Below, one piece after another: positions 35,720 through 44,354 of a stretch of DNA of 64,000 nt. Source of the stretch: Komagataeibacter rhaeticus (GTDB lineage Bacteria; Pseudomonadota; Alphaproteobacteria; Acetobacterales; Acetobacteraceae); NCBI RefSeq assembly GCF_003207855.1, contig NZ_NKTZ01000003.1, forward strand, positions 62,001 to 126,000, given 5' to 3'. The position numbers and the translations under genes are program-made. Every line of letters begins with the position of its first letter. The stretch's first letter is position 1. The notes under the pieces are model-generated. The model ran no database searches. It saw only the letters and a program-made list of their open reading frames with translations, and was not told the DNA's origin.

Positions 35720-36775
35720 ATGTTCTCATGTGTTGGCTATGCCGCGACCGCGGCGGATGCATCGCTCCGGCCTTTCGCCTTTGACCGGCGCGATACCGGT
35801 CCGGATGACGTGCGCATCGACATCCTGTACTGCGGCGTCTGCCATTCCGACCTGCATCAGGCCCGCAATGAATGGCACAATACGATCTACCCCTGCGTTC
35901 CGGGCCATGAAATCGTGGGCCGGGTGGCAGAAACGGGGACATCCGTCACCCGGTTCAAGGTGGGTGACATGGTGGGCGTAGGCTGCATGGTTGATTCATG
36001 CCGCGAATGCGCCAGCTGCCGCGACGGGCTGGAGCAGTATTGCGAAGTCGGTTTTGTCGGCACCTATAATGGTGAGGACCGGCAGGGCCGCGGCATCACC
36101 TTTGGCGGGTATTCGCGCGCCGTGGTGGTTGACCAGTCCTTCGTGCTGCGCGTGCCCGACACGCTGGACCCGGCGGCGGCCAGCCCGCTGCTGTGCGCGG
36201 GCATTACCACATGGTCGCCGCTGCGCCACTGGAAGGTCGGCCCCGGCCAGCGCGTCGGCATCGTGGGCCTTGGCGGGCTGGGCCATATGGGGGTGAAGTT
36301 CGCGCGTGCGCTGGGTGCTGAAGTCGTGCTGTTCACCACATCGCCCGGCAAGGTGGCCGATGGCCTGCGGCTGGGCGCGCATGAGGTCGTGCTGTCAAAG
36401 GACGCCGATGCCATGGCCAAGGAACGGGGGCGCTTTGACTTCATTCTCGATGCCGTGGCGGCGGACCACGACATCAACGCCTATCTGGAACTGCTCAAGC
36501 GCGATGGCACGATGGTACAGGTCGGCGCGCCGGAGCAGCCGCTGCCGGTTTCCGTGTTCAGCCTGCTCATGAAGCGCCGCCGCTTTGCCGGGTCGCTGAT
36601 CGGTGGCATCCCCGAAACCCAGGAAATGCTGGATTTCTGTGGCAAGCACAACATCACGGCCGATATCGAGATGATCCGCATGGACGAGATCGAAACCGCC
36701 TATACGCGCATGCTGCGTTCGGATGTGAAATACCGCTTCGTGATCGACATGGCCACCATGCCCCAAACCGCATGA
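35720..36775 (+). CDS. Zinc-dependent alcohol dehydrogenase, cinnamyl-alcohol-dehydrogenase type (YahK-like)
   Basis: A 351-residue medium-chain dehydrogenase. Catalytic zinc ligands lie in YCGVCHSDLH and PGHEIVG. The structural zinc cysteines are in CRECASCRDGLEQYC, and the nucleotide-binding GLGGLGHMGVKFA follows. The family usually reduces aldehydes with NADPH. The ATG at 35720 has AAGGA upstream. It follows the aldo-keto reductase by 25 nt. Such pairs commonly detoxify aldehydes, fitting an acetic acid bacterium; the physiological substrate is not readable. Confidence 0.93.
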   Translation: MFSCVGYAATAADASLRPFAFDRRDTGPDDVRIDILYCGVCHSDLHQARNEWHNTIYPCVPGHEIVGRVAETGTSVTRFKVGDMVGVGCMVDSCRECASCRDGLEQYCEVGFVGTYNGEDRQGRGITFGGYSRAVVVDQSFVLRVPDTLDPAAASPLLCAGITTWSPLRHWKVGPGQRVGIVGLGGLGHMGVKFARALGAEVVLFTTSPGKVADGLRLGAHEVVLSKDADAMAKERGRFDFILDAVAADHDINAYLELLKRDGTMVQVGAPEQPLPVSVFSLLMKRRRFAGSLIGGIPETQEMLDFCGKHNITADIEMIRMDEIETAYTRMLRSDVKYRFVIDMATMPQTA

Positions 36776-36871
36776 GGCCGCAGGCAGGAAAATAAAACGC
36801 CAGACACCTGTTCCCGCCGCCTGTCCCGCACGTTCAGGCCATGGCAGGCGGAAACAGGCGGGAGACGTGCC

Positions 36872-37786
36872 ATGAAGATCGGGTTTGTGGGGCTGGGTGC
36901 CATGGGGCACCCCATGGCACGGCGCCTGCTGGAAGCCGGGCATGCGCTGTGCGTCTACAACCGCACGGCCGGCAGGGCGGATGACCTGCTGGCCATGGGC
37001 GCAGTGCTGGCCCCCACCCCGGCGGCGGCGGCACGGGATGCCGCAATCGTTTTTTCCATGCTGTCCGATGATGCCGCGACGCAGGCCCTGACCTTTGGCC
37101 CCGATGGCATTGCCAGCACGCTGGGGGCCGATGGCATGCATGCCTGCTGCGCCACCGTGTCGCTGGAACAGGCCCGCAGGCTGCGCGACGGCCATGCGGC
37201 CCGTGGCCAGTCCTATGTCAGCGCCAATGTCCTGGGGCGCCCACCGGCTGCGGCCAGCGGGGCGCTATCCGTCATAATGGGCGGGGAAGCGGGGCTTGTC
37301 GACCGGCTGGAGCCGGTGGTGACCGCCTTTGCCTGCCGGATGTTCCGCGTGGGGCACGATCCGGTGCAGGCCAATCTGGTCAAGCTCTCGCTCAATTTCA
37401 TGATCATGTCCACGATCGAGCAGATGGCCGAGGTCTTTGCCCTGAACGAAAAGGCGGGCAATGACCCCCATGCCCTGTTCGATATCATGACCGGCAGCTT
37501 CTTCAATGCACCGGTGCACCGCAATTATGGCCAGCTGATGGTTGACGGGGCCTATGACCCGCCGGGCGCCCCCGTAACCCTTGGGCTGAAGGATACCGAG
37601 ATGTTCCTGGCGGCGGGGCATGACTACCATGTTCCCCTGCCCTATGCCGGTATTGCGCGGGACCGTTTCCTGTCAGCCATGGCGGCGGGAGATGGCGAAC
37701 GCGACTTTGTCATTCTGCAGGAATGCGTGCGGCGCGATGCCGGACTGGGTCCGCGCCGCGACCAGACGGACGGCGGGGACGGATAG
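36872..37786 (+). CDS. 3-hydroxyisobutyrate dehydrogenase-family NAD(P)-dependent oxidoreductase
   Basis: A 304-residue beta-hydroxyacid dehydrogenase. The nucleotide-binding start MKIGFVGLGAMGHPMARRL is followed by the conserved catalytic Lys in NLVKLSLNFM. A VLGRPPAA segment stands where the family substrate loop usually is. The family includes 3-hydroxyisobutyrate, tartronate semialdehyde and succinic semialdehyde (glyoxylate) reductases; the sequence does not decide between them. A GGGAGA ribosome site precedes the ATG. It is 96 nt after the alcohol dehydrogenase gene and may belong to the same transcript. Confidence 0.9.
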   Translation: MKIGFVGLGAMGHPMARRLLEAGHALCVYNRTAGRADDLLAMGAVLAPTPAAAARDAAIVFSMLSDDAATQALTFGPDGIASTLGADGMHACCATVSLEQARRLRDGHAARGQSYVSANVLGRPPAAASGALSVIMGGEAGLVDRLEPVVTAFACRMFRVGHDPVQANLVKLSLNFMIMSTIEQMAEVFALNEKAGNDPHALFDIMTGSFFNAPVHRNYGQLMVDGAYDPPGAPVTLGLKDTEMFLAAGHDYHVPLPYAGIARDRFLSAMAAGDGERDFVILQECVRRDAGLGPRRDQTDGGDG

Positions 37787-37889
37787 ATACGGGGGGCGTG
37801 CGCGCCACACGGCATGCGGCCTTCTGCTCCTGCATGTCGAAATACTGCTTCAGCGCCACATATTGCAGAAAATGAACCAGGTTCGCCAT
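37710..37889 (-). CDS. Possible small protein, antisense to the 3' end of the dehydrogenase gene
   Basis: A 59-codon frame with a strong GGAGGG site 4 to 8 nt before its ATG. The product begins MANLVHFLQYVALKQYFDM, a plausible amphipathic helix, then turns into Arg/Pro-rich sequence that looks like antisense of the dehydrogenase gene. The start region is non-overlapping; the last 77 nt overlap. No family is recognised. Its credibility rests on the ribosome site and the helix. Confidence 0.3.
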   Translation of the reverse strand: MANLVHFLQYVALKQYFDMQEQKAACRVARTPPVSIRPRRPSGRGADPVRHRAARIPAE

Positions 37890-37913
37890 CCATCCCTCCC
37901 TCAATCATGAATT

Positions 37914-37943
37914 ACCAGCAAAGCAATAACCAGCAAAACAATA
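37914..37943 (+). repeat. 15-nt tandem repeat
   Basis: ACCAGCAAAGCAATA is followed directly by ACCAGCAAAACAATA (one mismatch) in the otherwise gene-poor 37890-38195 gap. This AT-rich spot may be promoter-proximal to either the small antisense frame or the phosphohexomutase gene. Confidence 0.75.
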
Positions 37944-38195
37944 AACGGCATGAGCGGGTATCCGGTTTCATTTTTTCCTGACATTACCCCATTCCTGCCA
38001 TTCCGGTTCATATGGCGACTTCCCCCTCCCCGACCAGTTCATGCGCATGACATGGCCTTCGTGGTGCCATATTTCCCACCGCCAATATGGCCCCGGTTCC
38101 AGCCCGGTTGCATAAAGACCCGGACATGCGCATACGCTATATGTTCCCAACCCCGATACCCATGCCACTCCGATGACAGGTGCGAGAAAGACCCG

Positions 38196-39671
38196 ATGAA
38201 AATAGCCCAGTGGATGCAGCAGTCCGGCGTTGCGTTTGGAACCAGTGGCGCACGCGGCCTTGTTACCGCCATGACGGATGCCGTCTGTTTTGCCTATACG
38301 GTGGGATACCTGAAGCATCTGGCCCGGCTGGGTGAGTTTTCGCCCGGCACCGACGTGGCCATGGCGGGCGACCTGCGTCCCAGCACGCCGCATGTCCTGC
38401 GCGCCTGTGCCGCGGCCATTACCCATATGGGCGGCCACCCGGTCTTTTGCGGTTTTGTGCCCACGCCCGCGCTGTGCCTGTATGCTTTCGGACGGGGCAT
38501 CCCCTCGCTCATGGTAACGGGCAGCCATATCCCAGCCGACCGCAACGGCATCAAGTTCAATCGCGCGCATGGGGAATTCCTCAAGCCCGATGAATCCGCC
38601 ATGCGCGAGGAGGATGTCGACCTGCCCGAAGGCATGTTTGATGCCAGCGGCGCGCTGGTTACCCCCCCGGCCCTGCCCGCCGTGACCGATGTCGTGCCCG
38701 GCTTCGTTGCCCGGTACCGTGATTTTTTCGGCCCCCATGCCCTGTCCGGCCTGAAACTGGGCATCTACCAGCATTCCGCCGTGGGGCGCGACGTGCTGGT
38801 GCGCATTGTCGCGGCACTGGGCGCGCAGGCCGTGCCACTTGGCCGGATGGAGACTTTCATCCCCGTCGATACCGAAGCCGTCCGCCCCGAGGACGCGGCA
38901 CTGGCCCGTGAATGGGCGGCGGATGGCGGACTGGATGCGATCCTGACGACCGATGGCGATTCGGACCGCCCGCTTCTGGCCGACCGCGCGGGCGACTGGC
39001 TGCGTGGTGATGTGCTGGGCATCCTGGCCGCCCGCTTTCTGGGGGCCGCCGCCGTAACCACGCCGGTCAGCAGCAATACGGCGCTGGAACTGGCGGGCTT
39101 TGCCAGGGACGTGCGCCGCACCCGCATCGGCTCCCCCTTCGTGGTCGCCGCCATGACCGAGGCGGCGCAGGCAGGCAGCCTGCCCTCGGTCGGGTACGAA
39201 GCGAATGGCGGCTTCCTGCTGGCCAGTGACGTCACACTGGATGGCCGCACCCTGTCCGCCCTGCCCACCCGTGATTCCGTTCTGCCCATGCTCTGCGCAC
39301 TGGTGGCCGCGCGCAAGGCGGGCATGGACCTGGCGGAGCTGGTGCGCACCCTGCCGCCGCGCTTTACGCTAAGCGACCGGCTGGTAGAAATGCCAACCGC
39401 GCGGAGCAGGGCAAGGATTGCCCGCATGAGCGAAAACCCGGCACAGGGTGCGGCGGAACTGGGGCTGACACGGGCCTGCGGCGCGCTTGCCGGCGTGGAC
39501 GAGACCGATGGCCTGCGCATGACGTTCGACGGGGGGGAGGTCATCCACCTGCGCCCCTCGGGCAATGCGCCGGAACTGCGCGTCTATGTCGAGGCGGACA
39601 GCCCCGAACGGGCCGATGCGTTGCTCAGGGCCGGGATCAGCGCGGTCGGCGCCTGGCGCGGGCAGGCATAG
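38196..39671 (+). CDS. Phosphomannomutase/phosphoglucomutase family protein with variant motifs
   Basis: A 491-residue alpha-D-phosphohexomutase. Four domains are recognisable: active-site loop MVTGSHIPADRNGIKFN (phospho-Ser in GSH, where the family usually has TASHNP), metal loop TTDGDSDRPLL (usually DGDGDR), sugar loop GYEANGGF, and phosphate-binding LRPSGNAPELRVYVE. The function is interconversion of hexose 1- and 6-phosphates, probably mannose or glucose for polysaccharide synthesis. The start at ATG 38196 has GAGAAAG upstream; the longer frame is rejected because it lacks similarity. The variant motifs are unusual but retain the key Ser, Asp and Glu residues. Confidence 0.88.
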   Translation: MKIAQWMQQSGVAFGTSGARGLVTAMTDAVCFAYTVGYLKHLARLGEFSPGTDVAMAGDLRPSTPHVLRACAAAITHMGGHPVFCGFVPTPALCLYAFGRGIPSLMVTGSHIPADRNGIKFNRAHGEFLKPDESAMREEDVDLPEGMFDASGALVTPPALPAVTDVVPGFVARYRDFFGPHALSGLKLGIYQHSAVGRDVLVRIVAALGAQAVPLGRMETFIPVDTEAVRPEDAALAREWAADGGLDAILTTDGDSDRPLLADRAGDWLRGDVLGILAARFLGAAAVTTPVSSNTALELAGFARDVRRTRIGSPFVVAAMTEAAQAGSLPSVGYEANGGFLLASDVTLDGRTLSALPTRDSVLPMLCALVAARKAGMDLAELVRTLPPRFTLSDRLVEMPTARSRARIARMSENPAQGAAELGLTRACGALAGVDETDGLRMTFDGGEVIHLRPSGNAPELRVYVEADSPERADALLRAGISAVGAWRGQA

Positions 39672-39760
39672 GCCCCAGCGGGGGCGTGCTGGAAGCGGCA
39701 TGGGCAATTTTCCGCCTTTTGGCCGTTTTCTCCGGCCGCCGGTTGTGGAATGCTCAGGCC

Positions 39761-40246
39761 ATGGAAACCAGACTTCTGATCAGCGGCTGCCTGTTCGGCC
39801 AGAAGGTGCGTTATGATGGCACCGCAAAGACCCTGATGCACGACAGCCTGCAACGCTGGCAGGCGCAGGGCCGCGTGGTACCGTTCTGCCCCGAGACGGC
39901 CAGCGGCCTGCCCACCCCCCGCGCGCCTGCGGAAATCATGGACGGCGCGGATGGCGCGGACGTACTGGACGGGCATGCCCGTGTGCGTCAGGCCGATGGG
40001 CAGGACCTGTCGGCCCCGTTCCTGACGGGCGCGCGCATGGCGCTGGACATGGCCCGCCTGCATGGCTGCACGCTGGCCCTGCTGATGGATGGCAGCCCGT
40101 CCTGTGGCAGCGGCTTCATCTATGATGGCGGCTTTACCGGCACCCGCCACGCAGGTACCGGCGTTACCGCCGCCCTGCTGCGCCGCAATGGCATTACGGT
40201 CTACGCGCCCGACCGGTTTGCCCAGCTGGAAGCCGCCATGGGCTGA
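39761..40246 (+). CDS. DUF523 protein, possible TudS-type desulfidase
   Basis: A 161-residue DUF523 protein. Cys10 (LISGCLFG), Cys43 (PFCPE) and Cys115 (GSPSCGSG) match the three [4Fe-4S] cluster ligands described for thiouracil desulfidase TudS, a member of this family; a further Cys103 is present. DUF523 proteins may therefore remove sulfur from thiolated bases or protect against thiouracil. The ATG at 39761 follows the phosphohexomutase gene by 89 nt. Its activity here is inferred from the family and the cysteine positions. Confidence 0.82.
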   Translation: METRLLISGCLFGQKVRYDGTAKTLMHDSLQRWQAQGRVVPFCPETASGLPTPRAPAEIMDGADGADVLDGHARVRQADGQDLSAPFLTGARMALDMARLHGCTLALLMDGSPSCGSGFIYDGGFTGTRHAGTGVTAALLRRNGITVYAPDRFAQLEAAMG

Positions 40247-40717
40247 AGGCCCGCCACCCCGTTCATGTCGGGCGGGGCTGTTGCCGCGTGCCTTTTCCCG
40301 CCGGGACCCCTGCCCCGGTTTTTCATACAAAACAGCACGGGCATTCCCATGGCCGTCCCATGCATGGCGGATGACTGAATTCCCGTGCCCTGTTCCACCA
40401 TGGCGTGACTGCCACGGCTATTTCCCCTGTGCGTGGCCGGCACCACGATACCGCCGCCTGGCCTGCGCGGCAGAGGGCACGCGGACAGAAAATCCCCTCA
40501 ATTAACGCAACTGAAAATTATTATCATACTTCAGGGGCATGCCGGACCGCCCTTTTTCCAGGGCATGGCCCGTGATGCCCGATCCTTTTGTATTATGAAT
40601 ATATTATGGTTTCTGATACAAGCCCATGAAAAATTACATAATATTTCATTTTTTACATGCATGTTCTTACATAAAATCTGTGGCTGCGGTACAACACTTG
40701 CCGCTTTCCTGACAGAA

Positions 40718-40740
40718 ATGAATGAGAATCATTTGCGATT
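40718..40740. promoter_or_regulatory. Fur-box-like site
   Basis: Contains AATGAGAATCATT, a dyad (AATGA/TCATT) close to the Fur hexamer arrangement, 83 nt before the receptor start. Confidence 0.6.
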
Positions 40741-40744
40741 GAGT

Positions 40745-40761
40745 TTGATAATTATTATCAA
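40745..40761. promoter_or_regulatory. Perfect palindromic Fur box
   Basis: TTGATAATTATTATCAA is a perfect 17-bp palindrome with the GATAAT core of Fur boxes, 5 nt after the preceding site. Tandem sites of this kind are typical of strongly iron-repressed receptor genes. Confidence 0.75.
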
Positions 40762-40822
40762 CACTCCATTCCTTCACATCGGCAGGCGGCGCGCGGTTGA
40801 ACGACGCGCCAGGAGTGGTGAA

Positions 40823-43135
40823 TTGAACAAGGCAGAATTACCCCCCACCGGGCCACAGGGCCGCGGGCTGCGGGTGGCCGTGGCGCTGGGCATGTCGGTC
40901 GGTTTTGGCGTGAACGCGGGCGAAGCAAGCGCGGACGACACGACCCAGCCCGCCCCCCGCCCCCAGGCCACGGACAGCACCATCAAACTTTCGGCCGTGC
41001 GCGTGGGTGGCCATGTGGATACGGATGACGCTGGCTACGCCGCCGGCAACACCAATAGCGAAACGCTGCACATCGCGCGCATGCCCGCCACCGTGCGCGA
41101 CACACCGCAGACCATTACGGTCGTGCCGCAGGAACTGATCCGGCAGCAGCGCGCCTTCACGCTGGACCAGGCGCTGGCCAACGTGCCGGGCATCACCCTT
41201 TCCACCGGCGAGGGCGCGGGCGGCCTGAACGGTGACCAGTTCCGCATCCGTGGCCTGCAGGCCCGCCAGGACATCTACACCGACGGACTGCGCGATTTTG
41301 GCACCTACACCCGCGATACGTTCAATACCGAGAGCGTGGAGGTGATAAAGGGACCATCGGGCGAATATTTTGGCGCGGGCAACGTGGGCGGCGTGATCAA
41401 CCAGAGCCAGAAGCACGCCCATGCCGGCAACAGCTACAGTTATGACCAGACCTTTGGCAGCGGCCCGCTATATCGGGGCGCGGGGGACATCAACTACCAG
41501 ATCAATGATGACATGGCCATCCGCATCAACGGCATGTACAACAGGCAGGATGTGGTCGACCGCAACAACGTGACATCGAACCGCTATGGCGCCGCCGTCG
41601 ATTTTGGCGTGGGGCTGCGCAGCAGGACATCATGGCACCTGACATGGCAGTGGCTGAGCAGCAACAGCAAGCCCGATTACGGCGTCAGCATGATCCAGGT
41701 AAATGGCATCTACCGTCCCATTACCGAATATGGCGTGGCACGCAATACCAGCTATACCCGCAGTTTCGACTTTGACCGCTCCAACATACACACCCTTACC
41801 TCCGCGCTGAAATCCGACATCACGCGGTGGTTCACGCTGACCAACGATACACGGCTGAGCCTGTACCAGCGTGATTACACCGCCACCACCCCCGCGGCGT
41901 GCTCGGGTGCGTGCGCGGCCGCCATCCTGAGCGGCGGCGATTACGCCCTGCCCTATGGCGCGGGCGGTGGCGCGGCCTACCGGCAGCAGGGCTGGGGGGT
42001 GCAGAACGTGATCATGGGGCGCGCACGCTTCGATACCGGCTTCATCCATCATGACCTGAAGGCCGGGGTGGACATCAACTACGCCAGTGATTCCCGCTGG
42101 CCGGGCAGCTTTACCAACCGTACCAACAACCAGACCATCCGCAACCCGCAATATTCCTATCCGTCTACCTCCGTCACCTTCCCTGACAGCGGTTATGGCA
42201 ACGCCAATGCGCGTGACCTGGGGCTGTTCCTGGCCGACCGCATCCAGCTGACAAAACAGCTTGCCCTGTTCGGCACCGCGCGGTGGGATTCCTTCAGCAG
42301 CACATATTACACCCGCGCCACCGCCAGCCAGGGCCGGGCGGAACAGAAATCCGACCGCTGGAGCCCGTCGGGCAGCATCATGTACACGCCGCTGAAGGAT
42401 ACATCCTTCTACTTCACCTTCGCGCGGTCGTACAAGCCCGTCGGCACCGATGTCTCGTCGCTGGTTACCGTCAAGCCAACGGCGGGCGACGTGGCGCAGA
42501 AGGGCGTCAACCTTTCCCCCCAGCGCAGCGACCTGTTTGAAGTGGGCAACAAGTCCGACTTCTTCCACAAGCGCCTGGGCACCACGGTGGCCTTCTTCCA
42601 GATCAGCGAAAACAATTCCCAGTATTATGACGTCAATGGCGACCTGGAGACCGGCTTTGCCGACTCAGGCAGCGGGCGGCGCATCCGTGGCGTGGAACTG
42701 AGTGCGAATGGCAAGATCACGCGCGACTGGCAGGTCTTTGCCTCCTATTCCTACATGGATGGGCGCGTGACCCACAGCAACACCGGCGACAATGGCAAGG
42801 TCGCCCCCCAGGTGCCGCACAACAACATGTCGGTCTGGAGTTCGTATGACCTGTCGCACCTGCTGCTGCGGCCCGAATGGGGCAGCCTGAAGGTGGGCGG
42901 AGGCGCACAGTATTCCTCGGGCTACTGGGCCGGGCCGGACACGACCAACAGCGCGCGCATGCCCTATACCTTCAACCTTAACGGCATGGTGTCGTGGGAT
43001 TACAGGCATTACCGGGTCTCGTTCAATGCCAACAACATCACCAACCGGCTGAACTATGCCTCCTCGTTCTCCGGCTCACGCGCCGTGCCTTCGTCGGGGC
43101 GCTACTTCATGGGCAATGTCGGTGTCACGTTCTGA
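40823..43135 (+). CDS. TonB-dependent siderophore receptor
   Basis: A 770-residue outer-membrane receptor of the catecholate/hydroxamate siderophore class. It has a signal peptide (ALGMSVGFGVNAGEASA), a plug with IKLSAVRVGG as TonB box, RDTPQTITVVPQELI, RIRGLQARQDIYTDGLRD and NTESVEVIKGPSG, then a 22-strand barrel ending in the terminal Phe of GVTF. The start is a TTG at 40823 with AGGAG 7 nt upstream; no ATG with a ribosome site is available. Palindromic Fur boxes lie upstream and genes resembling those of the piu/fiu loci lie downstream, so iron import under Fur control is a strong inference. Confidence 0.92.
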   Translation: MNKAELPPTGPQGRGLRVAVALGMSVGFGVNAGEASADDTTQPAPRPQATDSTIKLSAVRVGGHVDTDDAGYAAGNTNSETLHIARMPATVRDTPQTITVVPQELIRQQRAFTLDQALANVPGITLSTGEGAGGLNGDQFRIRGLQARQDIYTDGLRDFGTYTRDTFNTESVEVIKGPSGEYFGAGNVGGVINQSQKHAHAGNSYSYDQTFGSGPLYRGAGDINYQINDDMAIRINGMYNRQDVVDRNNVTSNRYGAAVDFGVGLRSRTSWHLTWQWLSSNSKPDYGVSMIQVNGIYRPITEYGVARNTSYTRSFDFDRSNIHTLTSALKSDITRWFTLTNDTRLSLYQRDYTATTPAACSGACAAAILSGGDYALPYGAGGGAAYRQQGWGVQNVIMGRARFDTGFIHHDLKAGVDINYASDSRWPGSFTNRTNNQTIRNPQYSYPSTSVTFPDSGYGNANARDLGLFLADRIQLTKQLALFGTARWDSFSSTYYTRATASQGRAEQKSDRWSPSGSIMYTPLKDTSFYFTFARSYKPVGTDVSSLVTVKPTAGDVAQKGVNLSPQRSDLFEVGNKSDFFHKRLGTTVAFFQISENNSQYYDVNGDLETGFADSGSGRRIRGVELSANGKITRDWQVFASYSYMDGRVTHSNTGDNGKVAPQVPHNNMSVWSSYDLSHLLLRPEWGSLKVGGGAQYSSGYWAGPDTTNSARMPYTFNLNGMVSWDYRHYRVSFNANNITNRLNYASSFSGSRAVPSSGRYFMGNVGVTF

Positions 43136-43826
43136 TCCCGCCCTGAATGCCCGGAACCATGTTCCGGGCGCCACGGCGGCGCAGGTTGTGGAAACGCAGC
43201 TCATGCTGGGGCAGATCCACCTTGACCGGGGCATGATGGAAGAAGCCTTCCTTATGTTCGAAGCGGCGGCGCGCAGCCATGACCCGCGTGCGCTCAACAT
43301 GCTGGGCCGCGCTTACGAGCGTGGCTGGGGCACCGCCCGCAATGCCGCGCGCGCGGCGCTGTATTTTGCCGAGGCCGCACGGCAGGACTATGGCTGGGCC
43401 GCCTTCAACCTGGCTGACCTGTATCTGGCGGGCCGGGGTGTCGCGGCGGACCCGGACCGGGCGGGCAGACTTTATGTCCGTGCCGCGCGTGGCGGCGTGG
43501 CCAAGGCGCTGACCATGCTTGGCCTGCTGGTGGAAGACGGGGTGATCCACACATCCCATGCCAGCCCGGCCGCCAGTCTTTTCCATGCCGCCGCCATGGG
43601 CGGGGACTGCTGGGGCGCGCTCAACCTGGGCCGCCTGCATCTGTCCCGCCACGATGCGCCCGCCGCACGGCCCTGGCTGGAGCGGGCGCTGGCCCATGGT
43701 TTTGACGATGTGTTCCGTGCCCTTGCGCAGCTTGTGGCGGGGCAGGCCGACCCGGCGCTGCGCCGCATCGGCCACATCGCGGCCAGCCGGTTACAGGCCA
43801 CGACAGAATACGAAACCAAACCCTAG
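43116..43826 (+). CDS. Sel1/tetratricopeptide-like repeat protein
   Basis: A 236-residue protein built of Sel1-like repeats, visible as AAARSHDPRALNMLGRAYERG, ALYFAEAARQDYGWAAFNLADLYLAG and similar 36-residue units. The ATG at 43116 overlaps the receptor's last codons by 20 nt, implying coupling. No signal peptide is obvious. A Sel1-repeat gene in an iron-receptor/PiuC cluster parallels the P. aeruginosa piuA-piuC locus (PA4514-PA4516), but its biochemical role is unknown. Confidence 0.82.
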   Translation: MSVSRSDPALNARNHVPGATAAQVVETQLMLGQIHLDRGMMEEAFLMFEAAARSHDPRALNMLGRAYERGWGTARNAARAALYFAEAARQDYGWAAFNLADLYLAGRGVAADPDRAGRLYVRAARGGVAKALTMLGLLVEDGVIHTSHASPAASLFHAAAMGGDCWGALNLGRLHLSRHDAPAARPWLERALAHGFDDVFRALAQLVAGQADPALRRIGHIAASRLQATTEYETKP

Positions 43827-43842
43827 CAAGATCGTATTACGG

Positions 43843-44349
43843 ATGAATGTATTCATAAAAAAATATTCCACCCCGTTCATCACGGGGCTTTTTGTAGTTT
43901 CGGCCATATCGGGCACGGCGCTGTTCTTCCACTGGATGCCCGGCATGTTCCATTCCATGCATACATGGCTGAGCATGGTGCTACTGCTGCCGTTCGTGCT
44001 GCATGTCTGGCGCAACTGGGGGCAGTTCATGCTGTATTTCCGCAACCCCTCCATGCTGGTGGCCTGCGTGGTGTCGCTGGCCGCGGCCGCGGGCTTCATG
44101 GTCATGACGGGGCATGCCGGGGGCAACCCGGCCCAGCGCGTGTTCCCGCTGCTGACGCATGCCCCCCTGGGCACGCTTGCCCCGCTGTTCCACGCCACCC
44201 CCGATGAACTGGCCACGCGCCTGACCCATGCGGGCTACAGCGTGCGATCCACCGACGAGACGCTGGAGGAACTGGCCACCGCCGCCGGCCAGCGCCCCAA
44301 TGACGTGCTGATCCGGCTGCTGCCCCAGCATGCGGGCCACAGGCACTGA
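43843..44349 (+). CDS. Small membrane protein of the iron locus (DUF4405-like)
   Basis: A 168-residue inner-membrane protein with three predicted helices: [20 protein letters not shown], a His-containing helix ending VLHVWRNWG, and [18 protein letters not shown]. The N-terminal half resembles the DUF4405 group, which has conserved His residues that could bind heme or iron. The C-terminal tail is soluble with charged residues. The gene starts 16 nt after the Sel1 gene and ends 5 nt before the hydroxylase, so it is an integral part of the operon. Start is ATG 43843. A role as a redox or reductase partner in iron release is speculative. Confidence 0.7.
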   Translation: MNVFIKKYSTPFITGLFVVSAISGTALFFHWMPGMFHSMHTWLSMVLLLPFVLHVWRNWGQFMLYFRNPSMLVACVVSLAAAAGFMVMTGHAGGNPAQRVFPLLTHAPLGTLAPLFHATPDELATRLTHAGYSVRSTDETLEELATAAGQRPNDVLIRLLPQHAGHRH

Positions 44350-44354
44350 AGCCG

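Larger units (their letters stand above)
40247..40822 (+). promoter_or_regulatory. AT-rich leader of the siderophore-receptor operon
   Basis: A 576-nt region without a supported gene. Its right part is AT-rich and carries three Fur-like sites: AAATTATTATCAT at 40515-40527, and the two described separately. The receptor frame is open throughout but there is no start with a ribosome site before 40823. Confidence 0.6.

Noticed and set aside
40433-40822. Upstream extension of the siderophore receptor frame
   Set aside because: It would cover the Fur-like sites, has no ribosome site, and leaves no signal peptide at the N-terminus; the TTG at 40823 has AGGAG and a signal peptide.
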